Origin: Gracilibacillus halophilus YIM-C55.5
GTDB lineage: Bacteria > Bacillota > Bacilli > Bacillales > Amphibacillaceae
Direction: 5' to 3'
NCBI RefSeq assembly: GCF_000359605.1
Contig: NZ_APML01000022.1
Span: 56,836 to 120,835, forward strand
Length of the DNA stretch: 64,000 nucleotides
The position numbers and the translations under genes are program-made. Below the pieces are notes generated by a model. It was not told the DNA's origin. It did no database searches and saw nothing but the letters and a program-made list of their open reading frames with translations. Shown here piece after piece: positions 10,024 through 18,454 of this stretch. Within the stretch, counting starts at the first letter, position 1. The number at the start of each line of letters is the position of its first letter.

Positions 10024-10050
10024 TTAGCACTCTAATTGTTTGAGTGCTAA
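10024..10050. promoter_or_regulatory. CIRCE operator (HrcA binding site) upstream of htpG
   Basis: TTAGCACTC (10024-10032), nine bases, then GAGTGCTAA (10042-10050): an exact match to the CIRCE consensus TTAGCACTC-N9-GAGTGCTAA. It lies 32 bases before the htpG start, between promoter and ribosome site, the usual place for HrcA repression. Confidence 0.95.
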
Positions 10051-10057
10051 CATACCA

Positions 10058-10086
10058 TAAATATCATATAAATGCAGTCATGTCAA
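10058..10086 (-). promoter_or_regulatory. Sigma-A promoter of htpG
   Basis: On the minus strand TTGACA (10086-10081) is followed after 17 bases by TATTTA (10063-10058). The CIRCE element lies directly downstream, covering the expected start of transcription. Confidence 0.65.
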
Positions 10087-10123
10087 TGGTTTAACTTTTA
10101 TAATGATAACATTTCACTTTCGG

Positions 10124-10720
10124 CTATCGAGTAAGAGAAGTTGCATCAGTAACAATTAAATCTATATCAATGGATTGTCCTGCAGTGGCCATATCGTAAA
10201 CTGCGCGTATATGATTTTCTTGATCGAGAAGGTACATAGTTGTACTGTGAACAATGGTCTGATCATTTAATTCATCGACATACATTTGGAATTGCGAGGT
10301 AATCTCCTTCGTTTGGGAGCTTGTTCCTCTTAACCAATGCCATCCGGCTCGGTCTTCGGTAAAATGGTTGGCATACTCTTGAATTACTTGTTCTGTATCA
10401 TTAGTGGGATCCATTGTAATTGAAACAAGCTCAATTTCACTTTGTAACACCCCTCGATCCTTTAATTTCTCCTGTACGTTCGCTAAGTCAATCATCGTTA
10501 ATGGACAAATGTCTGGACAATTTGTATAAAAGAAAGTCACAATTTTAACTTTGTCGTTTGCAAATTGATATGTGTCACTATGAATGTTATCGATTTGAAA
10601 ATCAGATACTTGGTCCAAAATAGGTAATCCATCTTGATTTGGCCAAAGTAGATAAAAAGTGATAAATAAACTAATAAAGAGAAAAATGAACCATATATAT
10701 TTTCGACGTTTATGAAACAT
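10124..10720 (-). CDS. SCO1/SenC family copper chaperone, membrane-anchored
   Basis: A 198-residue thioredoxin-fold protein with one N-terminal membrane span (about residues 9-26) and an outward-facing domain. The copper-binding motif CPDICPLT lies near residue 90 and the third ligand is the His in IVHSTTMYL near 160. The family metallates the CuA centre of cytochrome oxidase or acts as a thiol oxidoreductase. A SCO1-like protein (MnxC) is also part of the manganese-oxidase operon of Bacillus sp. SG-1. This gene lies near the mnx-like genes here but not in their operon. A second SCO1 paralogue is at 40792-41358. Confidence 0.9.
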   Translation of the reverse strand: MFHKRRKYIWFIFLFISLFITFYLLWPNQDGLPILDQVSDFQIDNIHSDTYQFANDKVKIVTFFYTNCPDICPLTMIDLANVQEKLKDRGVLQSEIELVSITMDPTNDTEQVIQEYANHFTEDRAGWHWLRGTSSQTKEITSQFQMYVDELNDQTIVHSTTMYLLDQENHIRAVYDMATAGQSIDIDLIVTDATSLTR

Positions 10721-10789
10721 CTTGCTTTTCCCCCCTCACTGATAATCTATGTCTGAACCATCTTAAATGCTTTCGTAAGAAAATAAAAT

Positions 10790-10844
10790 GTGCGTTTTCA
10801 TAAGGATGCGTGTACAAGCATGCTAAGTGTCTTTTCATATACTG
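10790..10844 (+). promoter_or_regulatory. Candidate sporulation promoter region for the Cys-rich coat cluster
   Basis: A 13-base stretch GTGCGTTTTCATA (10790-10802) also occurs, on the opposite strand, over the -10 box of the mnx operon (18472-18460). A second CATATACTG at 10836-10844 resembles a sigma-K -10 box. Neither has a clear -35 AC at the right distance, so which one is used is unknown. Confidence 0.35.
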
Positions 10845-10872
10845 AAGTATAATGTAAAGGAGGTGCTTAGTC

Positions 10873-11034
10873 ATGTCATGCTTTGAATGTCGAAAGCGCA
10901 GAAGAAAGTGTTGTTCGTTGTGTGATAAAAAGAATTTTCAGCATTTCAAGCCTTTCTGTGAGTGTCGTCGCTTTGCCTTCCATGATCCTTGTTCCACTTG
11001 TCATAGGTTTGACTGCCATCATTGTCATGGTTAA
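10873..11034 (+). CDS. Cys/His-rich small protein (53 aa), probable spore coat component
   Basis: A 53-residue ORF with eleven Cys and five or more His, arranged as CFEC, CCSLC, CEC, CSTC and CHHC, with a basic N-terminal part. AAAGGAGG lies 9 bases before ATG 10873 and a terminator follows. Such composition indicates metal binding or disulfide cross-linking. It opens a run of three Cys/His-rich genes next to the manganese-oxidase operon, so a role in the spore coat or exosporium is inferred. I do not recognise a named family. Confidence 0.65.
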   Translation: MSCFECRKRRRKCCSLCDKKNFQHFKPFCECRRFAFHDPCSTCHRFDCHHCHG

Positions 11035-11040
11035 TGTAAG

Positions 11041-11067
11041 AGGAGCTACTTCGCGCTCCTTTTTTTC
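11041..11067 (+). terminator. Rho-independent terminator
   Basis: AGGAGC (11041-11046) pairs with GCTCCT (11055-11060), followed by six or more T. It lies just after the 53-residue Cys-rich gene. Confidence 0.7.
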
Positions 11068-11123
11068 GCTGTTCTTCTAAAAGATCGTTCGTTTGTGTAA
11101 ACCGTGTAAAAAGGAGGTGATCC

Positions 11124-11205
11124 ATGATTGACAACCATACAGGTTAGAGGTGGTCGTCATAAACTGTATAGAAAAGTAAAAATGAAAGGGGACTTGTTAT
11201 ATTGA
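11124..11205 (+). CDS. Possible small basic peptide, frame interrupted
   Basis: A near-perfect ribosome site AAAAAGGAGGTGATCC precedes ATG 11124, but the frame stops after 7 codons (TAG at 11145). Another frame of the same stretch encodes VRGGRHKLYRKVKMKGDLLY and ends in TGA at 11203-11205, overlapping the TTG start of the next gene as in translational coupling. One extra base (or two missing) near 11141-11144 would join them into a peptide of about 26 residues rich in Arg and Lys. This is speculative. Confidence 0.35.
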
Positions 11206-11384
11206 GACGACGTTTTCATGATGGTTGTCCTTGTGATGATCACCTTGATTGTTGCCATTGTGATTCGAAGCATATTCATTTTGATAATCGATTGGCACCA
11301 TTAAGAAGGCATAAACGACGAGAAATAAGTGAGACAGGTCACCATTGTAATAACCCTAATATTATCGTCATGATTTTTCAATAA
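11202..11384 (+). CDS. Cys/His/Asp-rich small protein (60 aa), probable coat component
   Basis: A 60-residue ORF from TTG 11202 with AAAGGGG about 11 bases upstream. The N-terminal half contains CPCDDHLDCCHCDSKHIH, a dense Cys, His and Asp metal-binding pattern. The rest is basic with HHC and ends in a hydrophobic IIVMIF. The same Asp/Cys/His style appears at the end of the next gene. Role in the spore surface is inferred from composition and context only. Confidence 0.55.
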   Translation: MRRRFHDGCPCDDHLDCCHCDSKHIHFDNRLAPLRRHKRREISETGHHCNNPNIIVMIFQ

Positions 11385-11401
11385 GAGGAGGAGATGTTGA
11401 A

Positions 11402-11953
11402 GTGAGTGTAGATCATTGTCCACATTGTGGGAAAGATCAATTCTTAGGAGCTCGGGACTTTCATCGTGATTTCGATCATCACCATATCGATCGACACAAA
11501 TTTGATCGGGATGTTTGTATTTGTGAAAGTTTTGTTTGTGATGATCATTTTAAAGTACGTTTAGGAGGATTAACGGGGGGACTCAACTTTCGACTTCGTC
11601 AGTTGACTGGATGTGAAGTGAAAATGAAAGTGACGTGTGGGGAAACCTGTAAAACGATTTTAGCTAAGATTTGTTTTGTCGGAAGTGACTTTGTTGAAGT
11701 AAACGTTTTAACGGGCGATCGTGAGGATATTTGGGACGATTTAGATGATGAGGAAGAAAAGGAACTTAAACATGATATTTTAAAACGTAGAAGAAAAAAA
11801 CGACAACTTCAACGTCACCACAAGAGAAGAGATCATCATGATATAAAAGATACTTTTATTTTCCCTTTTGAGTCGATAAAATGGTTTGAACTAAAAGATG
11901 ATTGCGATTGTGACTGCGATGATTGTCATGGTGATTGTGACTGTCATACCTAA
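11402..11953 (+). CDS. LSm-like spore coat protein with Cys/His-rich ends
   Basis: A 183-residue protein starting at GTG 11402 after AAGAGGAGGAG. The N-terminal 45 residues are rich in His, Asp and Cys (CPHCG, HRDFDHHHIDRH). A central beta-rich, LSm-like module (about 55-100, LTGCEVKMKVTCGETC then FVGSDFVEVNVL) is followed by a charged Lys/His segment and a closing FPFESIKWFEL strand. The last 17 residues alternate Asp and Cys (DCDCDCDD). The layout (strand pair, variable insert, closing strand ending in a Trp/Phe) is the same as in the LSm-like proteins of the neighbouring mnx operon. Probable metal-binding coat protein. Confidence 0.65.
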   Translation: MSVDHCPHCGKDQFLGARDFHRDFDHHHIDRHKFDRDVCICESFVCDDHFKVRLGGLTGGLNFRLRQLTGCEVKMKVTCGETCKTILAKICFVGSDFVEVNVLTGDREDIWDDLDDEEEKELKHDILKRRRKKRQLQRHHKRRDHHDIKDTFIFPFESIKWFELKDDCDCDCDDCHGDCDCHT

Positions 11954-11984
11954 TATTGACTTGAACTAATGAGCACCGAATAAC

Positions 11985-12020
11985 TGAGACGAAACGAGAA
12001 ATACTGCTTTGTCTCATTTT
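11985..12020 (+). terminator. Probable terminator of the coat gene
   Basis: TGAGAC at 11985-11990 pairs with GTCTCA at 12011-12016, extended by AAA/TTT, and is followed by TTTTCT. Confidence 0.6.
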
Positions 12021-12100
12021 CTCCATTGGTATAAGTATATCACTCAGTACAGATATATGCGAAATGAATGTTTTTCGTGATAGATACTAATGGGTCAAAA

Positions 12101-12157
12101 TGTAAAAAAGAAGAGTGGTACTCGTCACTAAATTAACTGAGTATCACTCTTTTTACA
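12101..12157. terminator. Bidirectional hairpin, copy 2 of a repeated element
   Basis: TGTAAAAA and AAGAGTGGTACTC (to 12123) pair with GAGTATCACTCTT and TTTTACA (12139-12157). The stem core GAGTGGTACTC / GAGTATCACTC is identical to the copy at 5728-5772, while the loops differ. It lies in a 540-base gene-free stretch (11954-12492) between two converging coat-gene clusters. Confidence 0.7.
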
Positions 12158-12335
12158 AGGGTTGTTTTCGTCATTTTTGTTTTAGATCGTATATGCTTCG
12201 TTTTCCGTGAACTTATGCCAAGCGTTCTCGAGCTGACAACATTTGATCGTTGCAAAGGGATGGTTTGTTCTCGCTGGAGTCGACTTACTGCTTTGTTGAT
12301 AAGCAAATTGAATCAAGTGGACCAGAAGCGAACGT

Positions 12336-12441
12336 AAATGGTTCCTAACATCAACAATCAATGGGAGCCATTTTTACATGATTTTAGTTAGTCTAAGTTT
12401 CTATTTGTGGCAGGCATGAAAGGGCAAAACTTTCATGCCTG
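12336..12441. other. Two further hairpins in the gene-free stretch 11954-12492
   Basis: An imperfect hairpin at 12336-12375 joins AAATGG to CCATTT and is followed by T. At 12411-12441 CAGGCATGAAAG and CTTTCATGCCTG form a perfect 12-base stem with a 7-base loop. The second lies 52 bases after the last gene of the minus-strand cluster and may end its transcript, although no U-run follows on that strand. No ORF with a ribosome site was found in the rest of the stretch. Confidence 0.5.
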
Positions 12442-12492
12442 CATACGTGTAACAAAATTTTCATTGTTCATTTGATGTGAGGTCAAGTCTTT

Positions 12493-13208
12493 TTATCTAC
12501 CTAGAGGTGCTTGGATTATATTTATTCTATCTGCAGGGAGGATCATTTGCTCTCGTTTTTCATTACATAATGTTAGTGAATCTTGATCAACTTGGTATAA
12601 TTGCCCTTGTATACGTTCTTGATTTGTTACAATTTCTATTCGTTCATCGATGAATGATAATAAATAGACACGTAATGTGAGACCATAAAATAACTGAATT
12701 AATTCTGGTGAACCAGATACGACTTGGCCAAAGTGTAGTGTGAGACAACGTCTGAAACATGGACCAATATGCTCTAATCTATCTCCGTGAAGCGGATCGG
12801 CAAACTGGTTAGCTAAATCAATCCAACAAATCATTTCATTTGGTATAATGAATTGAAATGTTTTATGGGTTAAGATGGTAAAATCATTTCCAGCAAGTTG
12901 CACTCTTCCTTTCATTCGTTCATTGCGATCGCGAAGGGTAACTTGTACGTTTTGTCCAACCAAACCTTCCATGGCATGTGGATGACTTCATTTTCCTCAA
13001 AGTCACTGGATAATGCCGTGTTTAGTAAAAATTGATTGGCAGCCCGAATGCGTTGTTCAACTTCTTCTAAAGTGTCTTGTGGCAAACAACTATTTGGAGA
13101 TGGGAGTTCGAGTCGTTGTAGTCGTTCTGGACAAGCATTGAGTTGACAAATGTTACTGGAAGAATGTGTGAGAATGTCTTCAAATATTGGCAAATCCTTG
13201 TTTGTCAT
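12493..13208 (-). CDS. LSm-like double-module spore protein, paralogue of the MnxD-position protein (probably frameshifted)
   Basis: Two overlapping frames: 98 residues from ATG 13208 (AAAGGAGG site) and 159 residues from an ATG at 12972 with no ribosome site. Restoring one C at about 12973 (CATGCCATGG) joins them into about 238 residues. The C-terminal part has two LSm-like modules (VGQNVQVTLRDRNERMKG and ERIEIVTNQERIQGQLYQ). Its region LTLHFGQVVSGSPELIQLFY aligns with LLHDFGKTVAKRDILKQQFF of the protein at 17657-18427, so the two are paralogues flanking mnxE-F-G. Two separate genes remain possible. Role: probable coat or exosporium scaffold. Confidence 0.6.
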
Positions 13209-13227
13209 AGTAAAAACACCTCCTTTC

Positions 13228-13260
13228 GAAAAAAGGAAGGGGGGATTATTTCCCCCTTTT
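13228..13260 (-). terminator. Terminator overlapping the end of mnxG
   Basis: A G-run (13239-13244) and a C-run (13252-13256) extended by A and T stretches form a stem spanning the mnxG stop. Read on the minus strand it is followed by CCTTTTTTC. The next gene has its own AAAGGAGG just beyond. Confidence 0.65.
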
Positions 13261-16200
13261 GATCCGCTTTAATTGTTTTCTTTTGATCCCCTTTGGATAG
13301 TGTTCTAACATCGGTAGCTCATGGTTACGTTTTGGCAATACACGGATAATGCCCCACATGCCTTGCTCAATATCCCAACGAATGTTTCCCGATCGATACA
13401 TATAGTCACCTGGAATAAAAGATAAACCACCAGCACCATAAAAGAGTTCTAAATTCGCTGTATGACCAGCTACGATCTCTCCTACAATGGATTTAATCGT
13501 TGAATTGAGATCTTGTGTGTCACTTTTCCAGTAATGCCCATGAAGATGGTACGTGTGTGATCTCCTTCTTTCCGATGGGTTTACGAGACGAATGGTGATT
13601 GGGTCACCGGGATGCGCTACAAAGATTGGTGTTGAAGGATCTCCATGTGTTTTGGAACTAAACAGTTTTTTCAGTTCAGGTATGTCACGAAAACGATTAA
13701 TGAGACGTTCGGTACGATAATTAAACCCACGTGATCCATTGTCATACGTATCGACTAAATCGGGTTCTCCTTCTCCGTTTAACAAGATACCATCAATTGG
13801 ATCAACAATTAGTTGGTCTTTCTTATCTAATAAACGGGCACCATCATATAACACTTGGGCAAATTCTCGAGTCTCTGGTAAAAACGGTTGTTGTAAAATG
13901 ACCTGAGAGCTAGTTTTGACTGGCTCGCGGGTGTAAGAATTCAATATTTTCGTTCCTCTTGGTTCAGCCACAAACATACCAAATGTTCCTAATGAACGGT
14001 GATTACGGATGTCAGCCATATCCCACATGCCACATGCCCCGACTGGTGCATCGACAAACCATTTATACGTAACAGTTTCTCCTACACCAGCCGTTTGATC
14101 AAAATTAAATCCAACAGTTTCTCCAGATGATGTTTGAACATCATATTGAATGAGTTGTGGATGCAAGGATATACGCACAGAAGGTGGATAAAACGCCTGC
14201 TCTTTCACTGGCGGATAAGGCCATATACCATCTAAAAATGGGAACTGATCGAATGCTAAAAAGCTCGTTAACTGCACCTCTACAATATCACCCTGATTCG
14301 CGCGTATGACGAGCGGTTCAGGATTTTTTTCGCCACATAAAATATCATCCATATCTTCACGAAGTGCAAATACAATACCAAAAGGATCGTGCTCACCGTC
14401 TGTACTGTATTGAATCGGAGTGTGAAAGGCGACAATATCAAAATGCTTTATTGGAGCGTTGGTCGGTGCTTCTTTAGGTGGTAAGACTATATCGGCTTTC
14501 GGTGGTGGTTCTTCTGTACATTTTGGTAAAGGTTTCGTTCGTTTAGGCGGTAATTTGCGGTCAGGTAAAGGAATGAGGAAATCAACCTCTTGATCAAAAG
14601 CACGAATCAACCCCCATAGGCCGTTCCATAAATCTTCTTCTGTTTCAAACGTCCATAAATAATCTCCAGCTCGAATTGTATTGGTTTCGATAGTGAACGA
14701 TTCGGAAATGCCGATATGCTGTTGGGACTTAAATTCGGAGTCCAAATCCGGACGCTCAGGCTTCCAACGTAAACCATGTATATTAAAACTGTGTGATTCT
14801 TCATGAGCTCCTTGCAGAAGACGAATGCGAATCGGGTCTCCTTCGTAGCTTTGCAATATCGGTGTAACCGGATCGCCGTGGACAAATGAACTGAATGAAT
14901 AAGCAGGATCGCAATCTTTGCCTAATCGAAATTGAAGGGGTTCATTTTTATAGTTGACACCAAATAGTCCAGGATCATCTTCGGACCCGGGAAATTCTGG
15001 TGGATTTAATGGATCACCTTTCTTATCATACAAAAAGGTGAAATCCTGTACAAACAATACTTGATCTCGATAATCAGGAATCAATGGGTGAACCGCTGTA
15101 ACCTGTGTGCCATTATCCACATCTTCACCTGTTTGAGAATCCAAAAACTTCGTAAATCTTGCATGAACGACACCTGAACCGAACACACCGTGTTGCTGAT
15201 GATAGTTCGCAAATAAATGGTCATGAAAAAACCATGCTTTTAATTCAACATCCGCAAAATATTCGTAACGAATCGTTTGTCCCTGTAATACACTAGAATC
15301 ATAGTTCCAGCCTACATTTGCACCGTCGTTCACTAACACATCAAATTTGACAAAATGAATATGCAACGCTTCTTCGTACGTCCTCGTTACGAGTTGAAAT
15401 GCATCTCCATCGGCGATATTTGGCACTCGATTGGTAAAGTTTACACGGATGCAAGTACCTGCTGGCGCATGAAAAGTTAATGGCTCGGGTTCCTTTTCCC
15501 CTGAACAAACGGCCTCAATATCTTCATCGAGCACATAAATTCTTGCTTTCGGGTCATTCCATCCTTGTCGGTTATAGATGATCGGTAATTCGATTAATGA
15601 GACATTGTACTCTTTAACAAGCGGATTATCTGCTACGCCACATGGATCGGCAAATACTGCTCCAGGTCTTGGGTTTGGAATGGCAGCATTTCTTTCAAGC
15701 TTAGTTAAATCACGCCCGCCAACAATACCAAGTGGGGGTCTTGGTGCTTTTCTACCGACTTTGCTGGAATGAAATTTGGGAATCCAGGATTCTTTTCTGT
15801 TGGCTTCGGTGGCTTGCGACGATCTGGCAATGGTTGTAGTGGTTGAATCGGCACACCATTCGGATAACATTGACTACCGTCTTGTAAGGTGTTAAAGATA
15901 CGATTCATGCCCCACATTCCAGCTGCAAAATGCGGATATAAATGGCAGTGAATAATCCCGTCACCAAAAGCTTGTTGCAAACTGCCTAACCCATATAAGG
16001 GTTCGACATCATACCAAGCTTGCGGACTGATGGCTTGTGAATCAATAATTTCTGATTCGGTATTTTGGGGATCTTTAAACCATTGGTGGACATGATAATG
16101 AAAAGCGTGTGTTTCTTTCCCCCCTGCATGCACCAGTCGTATTTTGGCTGGATCACCGACATATCCTCTCAAAATGGGTGTTGCTGGATCGCCAAATACC

Positions 16201-16949
16201 CAAGAGTCATGGTGCACTTCTTCGCCATCACAATCTGGACAGACAACGGCTTCTTCAATAAGTCGGTGTCGATTCGTTAATGGTTCAAAGCGATAATTGA
16301 TGGCGTGTGTGGATTCACTGTCTTGATTCGTCACTGGATTGATGGGACGGTTACCGGTTAAATCTTGAGTCGGCATTTCATCATGAAAGATCCAGGCGTA
16401 TTCGCGAAATGAAGGGAGAAACGGGTGATGTATATCAGCATACAGTCCGCTATTGAATGGCTTTCCCGTTTCAGGGTCGGTCCAAGATGAGCCTCTTTTC
16501 TCTACAAATAATGCGCCAAATAACCCGTTAATGTTCGAGCCATTATCACTACTTGCGGGATTACCTAAATCACTAAATAGAAACGTTCCCTCGTGATTGG
16601 CTTTTATTTGATAACAAATTTGTTCTCCACAATCGACGAGAGTATTCTCATTAAACCCAACGTTGGCCCCATCTGAATCCATAACATTATAGTCAGCTTC
16701 TTGAAAATGCATGCCTGTGGCAAAGGGTAATTGATTTTCAAACAAAATCTCGACCGTATCCCCATCATTGGCACGAATAACTAAAGGCTGAACAAGGTCA
16801 ACAGGTGTAAAAGGATTCTTGCGTACGCGTTCACGTACGTGGTTTTCATTTTCCTTTAAAACATAGATCATTCCGTCGGGATTATGATCACCAAAGTTAT
16901 TCAATACAATCCGTATCGGAATGGCAACTACATGATAGAAACGTTTCAT
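13246..16949 (-). CDS. mnxG: Giant multicopper oxidase MnxG, spore manganese(II) oxidase (frameshifted)
   Basis: About 1234 residues after restoring one base near 15760-15766; the first frame runs to NFIPAK and the second resumes with VGRKAPRPPLG. Ordinary CotA-type laccases are near 510 residues, whereas the Mn(II) oxidase MnxG of marine Bacillus SG-1 is about 1217 and has the same repeated cupredoxin layout. Copper ligands are visible: HYHVHQW (about 284-290) and HCHLYPHFAAGM (about 334-345, the HCHxxxHxxxxM type-1 motif), then WFFHDHLF, SHSFNIHG and SHTYHLHGHYW in later domains. GGAGGGGAG precedes ATG 16949. It is preceded by small genes in the mnxE and mnxF positions. It would oxidise Mn(II) to Mn(IV) oxide on the spore surface. 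Confidence 0.9.
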
Positions 16950-16960
16950 GACTCCCCTCC

Positions 16961-17257
16961 TTAATAAATTTCATCTTTTAATTCCGGAATGCTAGGACCA
17001 TTATCTCGTTCAATAAAAAAGGTTTGAATTTGATGAATATGAATATTCCAAATCCGATTTTCTAATTGTGAAATCGAAGTAGTCTCTACATCGATAAATA
17101 CATGGTCTTCAATCACATCAATGATTTTACCAATGAACACGAAGGGAAAGGCAGGGGTAAGTATAAACACTCTTCTACCAATACCTTCTTCAAAATGTTC
17201 AATCAACGCTTGATCATGCAATACATTTATCGTAATAGGCATAAAATTATCGCTCAT
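16961..17257 (-). CDS. mnxF: MnxF-like subunit of the manganese oxidase complex
   Basis: A 98-residue protein directly upstream of mnxG (11 bases). It is beta-rich and LSm-like, with strands around GRRVFILTPAFPFVFIGKI and DHVFIDVETT, and a closing strand IHIHQIQTFFIE. AGAGGAG lies 10 bases before ATG 17257. In SG-1 the small MnxE and MnxF proteins assemble with MnxG into the active copper-containing complex. The assignment rests on size, order and adjacency to mnxG. The His pair HIH could be metal-binding, as MnxF is reported to bind copper. Confidence 0.75.
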   Translation of the reverse strand: MSDNFMPITINVLHDQALIEHFEEGIGRRVFILTPAFPFVFIGKIIDVIEDHVFIDVETTSISQLENRIWNIHIHQIQTFFIERDNGPSIPELKDEIY

Positions 17258-17278
17258 TCGTTTGATACTCCTCTCTAG

Positions 17279-17578
17279 TTAGGTTAGTGGAAACGGCATA
17301 TTACAGTTAAAATTACCAGTCATGTTGGATATTTTTTCTAATGGAAAACTTAAAGGAATAGGAAATTCAAAGAATGGTGCATTTACGAGCTTGATGGTAA
17401 CGGGAAACAGTGTAATTTGTCCATCCTCAATTTCTGAAATCTTTCCACAAAATATCGGGCGAAATGTTTGCCCAAATAAATTTAACTGATCAGCATTAGT
17501 GACTAGTAAGACTTCGTCACCTTTCATTTTTTCTAAATCGTTTAAAAAATGATCACGTTTTTTATTCAAAATATTCAC
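17279..17578 (-). CDS. mnxE: MnxE-like subunit of the manganese oxidase complex
   Basis: A 99-residue protein just upstream of the mnxF-like gene (21 bases). It starts with a short helix (KKRDHFLNDLEKMKGD), followed by an LSm-like strand set: DEVLLVTNADQLNLFG, RPIFCGKISEIEDGQITLFPV and FPLEKIS. The end NFNCNMPF is Asn-rich. The layout matches MnxE of SG-1, which is about this size and precedes MnxF. The start ATG 17578 follows AAAGGAGTG. MnxE and MnxF look like paralogues of each other from their strand pattern. Confidence 0.7.
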   Translation of the reverse strand: MNILNKKRDHFLNDLEKMKGDEVLLVTNADQLNLFGQTFRPIFCGKISEIEDGQITLFPVTIKLVNAPFFEFPIPLSFPLEKISNMTGNFNCNMPFPLT

Positions 17579-17656
17579 TCCTTTGTACAGTAAGCATAAA
17601 TTCTTCGATTGCTAGTTATCATATGTTTTTTGCTAGGACTTGTATAGTTCAATGAA

Positions 17657-18427
17657 CTAGAAGGGGAAAACGTTTAGAAAGAAATGTTTGATAATGCTTA
17701 ACATCCGTAACGTTTTGATATAAGAAATTGTCCTGATTTGAATGAATTGATTCGTTTGGAAGGTAGAAAGATGAATGTAATTGTTTTGACAAGCAACGAT
17801 TCGGCCAGATTGTTTTTCATTTGTATTGAGTCGAATTTCCACCCAAGTGTTGATCCATGACGCTAAGTTGGTCTGTAATGATTCTTCAAAAAACTGTTGC
17901 TTCAAAATATCACGTTTCGCGACCGTTTTCCCAAAGTCATGTAATAACTTGTTTCGTAAATCATTGTCATATATATAATGTTGATGGGAATTTGTATAGT
18001 TTGGCACATCAAATGGTATATTAGCTGAATCAATGCTTGCATAAGGGATCCAAAATCGATTCTTTAAATTTGTAAGCATGATAAAATCCCGTCCAATGGT
18101 GCTGACTTTACCTTGCGTGTAAATGCGATGATTCCCATGTTTTGAGTAAACTTCTACCTGTTGGTTGCGTTTTGATTTAAAGAATTTTCTGAGTCGGATC
18201 GCTTTTCCGTTCCTTTTATCTCTTTTACTAATGTTTAACACATTGGCTTGATCCATATATTCCATCACGAGCCGATTTTCTTCTGTTGTTGTGAATGAAG
18301 TTGGTGAGGTAAGTTCATCATTATGTTTTTGATGGCTCTCTTCCTCTGTCATTGTTTCTTGCCTACGTTCTTCCCATAATTGATCAATATATTCAGCTAA
18401 TGTCGTCGGTTTTTCTTTAGTACTCAT
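17657..18427 (-). CDS. MnxD-position protein with two LSm-like modules
   Basis: A 256-residue protein that begins the operon. ATG 18427 has GAGGTGG upstream; an upstream in-frame ATG at 18472 lacks one and would overlap the promoter. The first 75 residues are polar and acidic, followed by a very basic stretch (KRDKRNGKAIRLRKFFKSKR), then two beta modules: QVEVYSKHGNHRIYTQGK to PYASIDSANIP, and WVEIRLNTNEKQSGRI to IRTISYIK. Position matches mnxD of the SG-1 operon, but I cannot confirm identity by sequence. A paralogue lies at 12493-13208. Expression in the late mother cell is suggested by the promoter upstream. Confidence 0.6.
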   Translation of the reverse strand: MSTKEKPTTLAEYIDQLWEERRQETMTEEESHQKHNDELTSPTSFTTTEENRLVMEYMDQANVLNISKRDKRNGKAIRLRKFFKSKRNQQVEVYSKHGNHRIYTQGKVSTIGRDFIMLTNLKNRFWIPYASIDSANIPFDVPNYTNSHQHYIYDNDLRNKLLHDFGKTVAKRDILKQQFFEESLQTNLASWINTWVEIRLNTNEKQSGRIVACQNNYIHLSTFQTNQFIQIRTISYIKTLRMLSIIKHFFLNVFPF

Positions 18428-18454
18428 AAATACCACCTCATTTATTTGTTTACT

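Noticed and set aside
12150..12400. Possible remnant of a mobile element in the gene-free stretch
   Set aside because: No transposase fragment or terminal inverted repeats with target duplications were seen; only hairpins could be supported.
13246..16949. CotA-type laccase or bilirubin oxidase as the identity of the multicopper oxidase
   Set aside because: CotA is about 510 residues and lacks the two small partner genes; the joined protein is more than twice as long with repeated cupredoxin units.
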